Part shown: in pieces, positions 61,350-64,000 of the stretch
Position numbering within the stretch: position 1 is the stretch's first letter
Layout: every line of letters begins with the position of its first letter
From: Sphingomonas hominis
GTDB lineage: Bacteria > Pseudomonadota > Alphaproteobacteria > Sphingomonadales > Sphingomonadaceae
Direction of reading: 5' to 3'
Length of the DNA stretch: 64,000 nucleotides
Assembly: GCF_013328205.1 (NCBI RefSeq)
Contig: NZ_JABULH010000004.1
Coordinates: forward strand, 124,001-188,000
The notes under the pieces: generated by a model
The model's input: the letters and a program-made list of their open reading frames with translations, nothing else
Database searches by the model: none
What the model was told of the DNA's origin: nothing
Made by a program: the position numbers and the translations under genes

Positions 61350-61781
61350 ATGACGATCTACACGATCGGGTACGAAGGCGCGACGATGTCGGGGTTCATC
61401 ACTGCGCTGCACGCGGCGGGCGTGCGGCGCGTGATCGACGTGCGCGCGCTACCCTTGTCGCGGCGACCGGGCTTTTCCAAGTCGACGCTCGCGGCGTCGC
61501 TCAAGGCAGAGGGGATCGACTATTTTCACCTGAAGGCGCTCGGCACGCCCAAGCCGGGGCGCGATGCGGCCAAGAAGGGCGACGTGGCGACGCTGACCGT
61601 GGTGTATGACGCGCAGCTCGAGCTACCCGAGGCGCAGGTCGCGGCGGCGCAGATGCTGGCGCTCGCCGACGAGATGCCGAGCGCGTTGCTGTGCTTCGAG
61701 CGCGATCCTTGCCACTGCCACCGCACGCTGCTGCTGGAAGCGGTGGGTGAGGGGCGCGAGGTGGTTGACCTGTACGTGTGA
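61350..61781 (+). CDS. DUF488-family protein
   Basis: 143 aa; start at the ATG 61350 (MTIYTIGYEGATMSGF), after GATGAGGCG. Family marks are TIGYEG, VRRVIDVRALPLSRRPGFSK and the C-terminal LLCFERDPCHCHRTLL with closely spaced Cys and His residues. Biochemical function of DUF488 is not established. It is divergent from pyrB with a 62-base gap. Confidence 0.85.
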   Translation: MTIYTIGYEGATMSGFITALHAAGVRRVIDVRALPLSRRPGFSKSTLAASLKAEGIDYFHLKALGTPKPGRDAAKKGDVATLTVVYDAQLELPEAQVAAAQMLALADEMPSALLCFERDPCHCHRTLLLEAVGEGREVVDLYV

Positions 61782-61852
61782 GGCGATCGTTGCGTGGCTC
61801 GTTGATTACCCAGCCTCATCCGCGTTTTGCTTCGTCCGCGTGGCGCAGAAGA

Positions 61853-61884
61853 AGCGGGATCCCGGGTCAAGCCCGGGATGACGA
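61853..61884 (+). repeat. Dispersed palindromic repeat, copy 7
   Basis: ATCCCGGG-tcaag-CCCGGGAT with GACGAG after it, lying directly between the convergent 3' ends of the DUF488 and DUF952 genes. Confidence 0.82.
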
Positions 61885-61885
61885 G

Positions 61886-62248
61886 TTAGCCGGTTACGGG
61901 CAGGCGGATGCTGCCGTCCTCGTGGCGCTCGAGTGGCGAGTAGGCGATCGCGGTTTCGAGCAGCAGCGGGGCGTAAAGGTGCGGGAAGAGCTGTCCGCCC
62001 CGCGACGGCTCCCAGCGCAGCTTGCCTTCGTACGCCGCGAGATCGACCGCGACGAGGTGGAGGTCGGCCTGTCCGGCGAAATGCTTGTCGATCGTCTCGG
62101 CAAGCTGGTCGGCGGTCGACAAGTGGACGTAGCCGTCCTCCAGATCGACCGGGGCGCCGGCGAAGCTGCCGTCACGCTCCAGCGCCTGCATCTGGTCGGC
62201 GGTCAGCACCTTGTAGGCGGTAAGCGGCTTGTTCTGATCGTCGCTCAT
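61886..62248 (-). CDS. DUF952-family protein
   Basis: 120 aa. The family pattern AYKVLTADQMQALERDGSFAGAPVDLEDGYVHLSTADQLAETIDKHFAG and LRWEPSRGGQLFPHLYAPL is complete. Related to ADP-ribose-glycohydrolase-free, uncharacterised small enzymes; no activity can be assigned. It overlaps the gyrA stop by 4 bases, so it is translated from the gyrA transcript. Confidence 0.85.
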   Translation of the reverse strand: MSDDQNKPLTAYKVLTADQMQALERDGSFAGAPVDLEDGYVHLSTADQLAETIDKHFAGQADLHLVAVDLAAYEGKLRWEPSRGGQLFPHLYAPLLLETAIAYSPLERHEDGSIRLPVTG

Positions 62249-64000
62249 TCGCCATCCTCCGGCCCGGCCGCGGCATCGTCGCCGATCGAACCATCGTCGA
62301 CGGGTGCGGTTTCAGTGACCTCGGCGAGTTCCTCGGCGACCATCGCCTCGGCGGCGTCCTCGGGCTCGGGCTCTTCATCGATCCGCGCGGCGGAGACGAC
62401 GTGTTCGTCGTCGGCGACGTTGAAGATGCGGACGCCAGCCGAGTTGCGGCTGATGATGCGCAGCGACGCCAGCGGCGTGCGGATCATCTTCGCCTGATCG
62501 GTGACGAGCATGAGCTGATCGGCCTTGCTCGCGGGGAAGCTCGCGACGACGGGACCGTTGCGCTTGACGTTGTCGATGTTGGTGATCCCCTGACCACCGC
62601 GGCCGGTGCGGCGGTAATCATAGGCCGACGAGATCTTGCCATAGCCGTTGGCGCAGATTGTCAGGATGAACTGCTCGCAGCCGCGCAGCCGCTCGAACAG
62701 CGTCAGCTCCATCTCGAGCTCGCCCTCGCGCTCCTTCCACGGTGCGTTGCGCAGATATTGCTCGCGCTGCTCCGGCGTCGCATCGACACGGTGGAGGACC
62801 GACAGTGAGATCACCGCATCGTCGTTCTTGAGCGCGATGCCGCGAACGCCGGTCGAGTTGCGGCTCTGGAACTCGCGCACTTCCTCGGCGGCGAAGCGGA
62901 TTGCCTTGCCCTGCCGCGTCGCGAGCAGCACGTCGTCGCCTTCGTCGAGCAAGGCGACGCCGATCAGCCGGTCGTCGGCGTCGACGCCCTCGAACTTCAT
63001 CGCGATCTTGCCGTTCGACGGCACGTTGGTGAACGCGTCCATCGAGTTGCGACGCACGCTGCCCTTCGCGGTCGCGAACATGACGTGGAGCTTGCCCCAG
63101 TCGGCCTCATCCTCCGGCAGCGGCAGCACGGTGGAGATCGTCTCGCCGGGCTCGAGCGGCAGCAGGTTGATCATCGGACGACCGCGCGTCGCCGGGCCAC
63201 CCTCGGGCAGGCGCCAGACCTTCATACGATACACGCGGCCGAGGGTCGAGAAGAACAGCACCGGCGTGTGCGTCGAGGTGACGAACAGCTTGGTGACGAC
63301 GTCCTGATCCTTGGTCGCCATGCCGGCGCGACCCTTGCCGCCGCGCGCCTGAGCACGGAAGGCGTCGAGCGGGGTACGCTTGATATATCCTTCGAGGGTA
63401 ACGGTGACGACCATCTCCTCGCGCTCGATCAGGTCCTCGTCCTCGATCCCGTCGGCGGCGGCGGCGATCTCGGTGCGGCGCGCGGTCGCGAACTGGTCGC
63501 GCACCTCGCGCAGCTCGTCGCGCAGCACGCCGTAGAGCTTCACGCGGTCGGACAGGATCGCGAGCAGCTCGGCGATCGAGCCGGCGAGGCCTTCGAGCTC
63601 GTTGCCGATTTCGTCACGTCCCAACGCGGTCAGGCGGTGGAGGCGCAGGTCGAGGATCGCGCGGACCTGCGTTTCGGACAGGCGGTAGCTGTCGCCGGTG
63701 ACCTCGACGTCGGTCGCCTCGACCAAGCGGATATAGGGCGCGATCTCGGCGATCGGCCAGGCGCGTGAGAGCAGCTTCTGCCGTGCCTCGGCCGGGCTCG
63801 ACGAGCCGCGGATGATCTTGACCATCTCGTCGAGGTTGGTGACCGCGATGACGAGGCCGAGCAAGATGTGCGCGCGCTCGCGTGCCTTGGCGAGCTCGAA
63901 CTTCGAGCGGCGGGTGATGACCTGCTCGCGGAACTGCACGAACGCCTGGATGATGTCGCGCAGGTTGAGCAGCTCGGGCCGTCCGCCGCGGATCGCGAGC
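62245..64000 (-). CDS. gyrA: DNA gyrase subunit A (partial, 5' end off window)
   Basis: About 585 C-terminal codons; the frame is open to the window edge (LAIRGGRPELLNLRDIIQAF upstream). It covers the C-gate coiled coil (RSKFELAKARERAHILLGLVIA), the tower-distal region (LRLHRLTALGRDEIGNELEGL) and the six-bladed beta-pinwheel that wraps DNA, starting with the GyrA-box-like QARGGKGR motif. The acidic C-terminal tail (about the last 50 residues, rich in Glu/Asp/Ala) is usual. The quinolone-resistance region lies outside the window. Confidence 0.97.
   Translation of the reverse strand, partial: LAIRGGRPELLNLRDIIQAFVQFREQVITRRSKFELAKARERAHILLGLVIAVTNLDEMVKIIRGSSSPAEARQKLLSRAWPIAEIAPYIRLVEATDVEVTGDSYRLSETQVRAILDLRLHRLTALGRDEIGNELEGLAGSIAELLAILSDRVKLYGVLRDELREVRDQFATARRTEIAAAADGIEDEDLIEREEMVVTVTLEGYIKRTPLDAFRAQARGGKGRAGMATKDQDVVTKLFVTSTHTPVLFFSTLGRVYRMKVWRLPEGGPATRGRPMINLLPLEPGETISTVLPLPEDEADWGKLHVMFATAKGSVRRNSMDAFTNVPSNGKIAMKFEGVDADDRLIGVALLDEGDDVLLATRQGKAIRFAAEEVREFQSRNSTGVRGIALKNDDAVISLSVLHRVDATPEQREQYLRNAPWKEREGELEMELTLFERLRGCEQFILTICANGYGKISSAYDYRRTGRGGQGITNIDNVKRNGPVVASFPASKADQLMLVTDQAKMIRTPLASLRIISRNSAGVRIFNVADDEHVVSAARIDEEPEPEDAAEAMVAEELAEVTETAPVDDGSIGDDAAAGPEDGE

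Overview
The window is chromosomal DNA from a strongly G+C-rich alphaproteobacterium, most likely a sphingomonad (Sphingomonas or a close relative). The reasons are the phoR-pstSCA order, the 'HPr-rel-A' gene set, a cyoABCD-surf1-regBA block, a bacteriophytochrome with its heme oxygenase, the pairing of aspartate transcarbamylase with a non-catalytic dihydroorotase homologue, and a dispersed intergenic palindrome of a type common in alphaproteobacteria. Genes are tightly packed, with many 1-4 base ATGA/GTGA overlaps. I see no rRNA, tRNA, CRISPR array, transposase or prophage.

Layout. 1-4578 (minus) is phosphate uptake and sensing: phoR, a three-repeat PHO box, then pstS, pstC and the start of pstA. 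4719-7320 (plus) is a four-gene HprK-related/PqqD-like/nucleotidyltransferase cluster headed by a small Tat-signal protein. 7268-11719 holds a VanZ-like protein, gph, glmU and glmS (UDP-GlcNAc supply). 12031-14445 holds a hydrolase, a MarR regulator and a ROK sugar kinase. 14507-18258 is a c-di-GMP response regulator followed by its likely sensor kinase. 18307-24820 is a rearranged region: fragments of a SET-domain gene, an acetyltransferase gene and the sensor kinase gene (19396-20801) lie upstream of intact SET and GNAT genes and a JmjC-like cupin gene, and look like the remains of an old tandem duplication.

24875-39517 is an exopolysaccharide locus. It encodes two GT4 glycosyltransferases, a Wzy/O-antigen-ligase type polymerase, a Wzz-like protein with a degenerate kinase-like tail, Wza, a flippase, GNAT and Fem-type acyltransferases, a polysaccharide deacetylase, an ExoY-like initiating sugar transferase, a lyase-fold protein and a GT2 enzyme. 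39562-46985 (minus) holds an isochorismatase-like hydrolase and the cytochrome bo3-type oxidase cyoABCD with surf1 and the redox regulators regB/regA.

47093-55974 is metabolic and light sensing: an MHS transporter, an orphan [2Fe-2S] subunit, a FucP-like sugar transporter, an AMACR-type CoA enzyme, the bacteriophytochrome convergent with its heme oxygenase, and an M20 amidohydrolase. 56323-58927 is a divergent pair of SPOR-domain proteins. 59090-61287 is pyrB with a pseudo-dihydroorotase. The window ends with DUF488, DUF952 and the 3' part of gyrA. Domain calls come from reading translated sequence without database searches.
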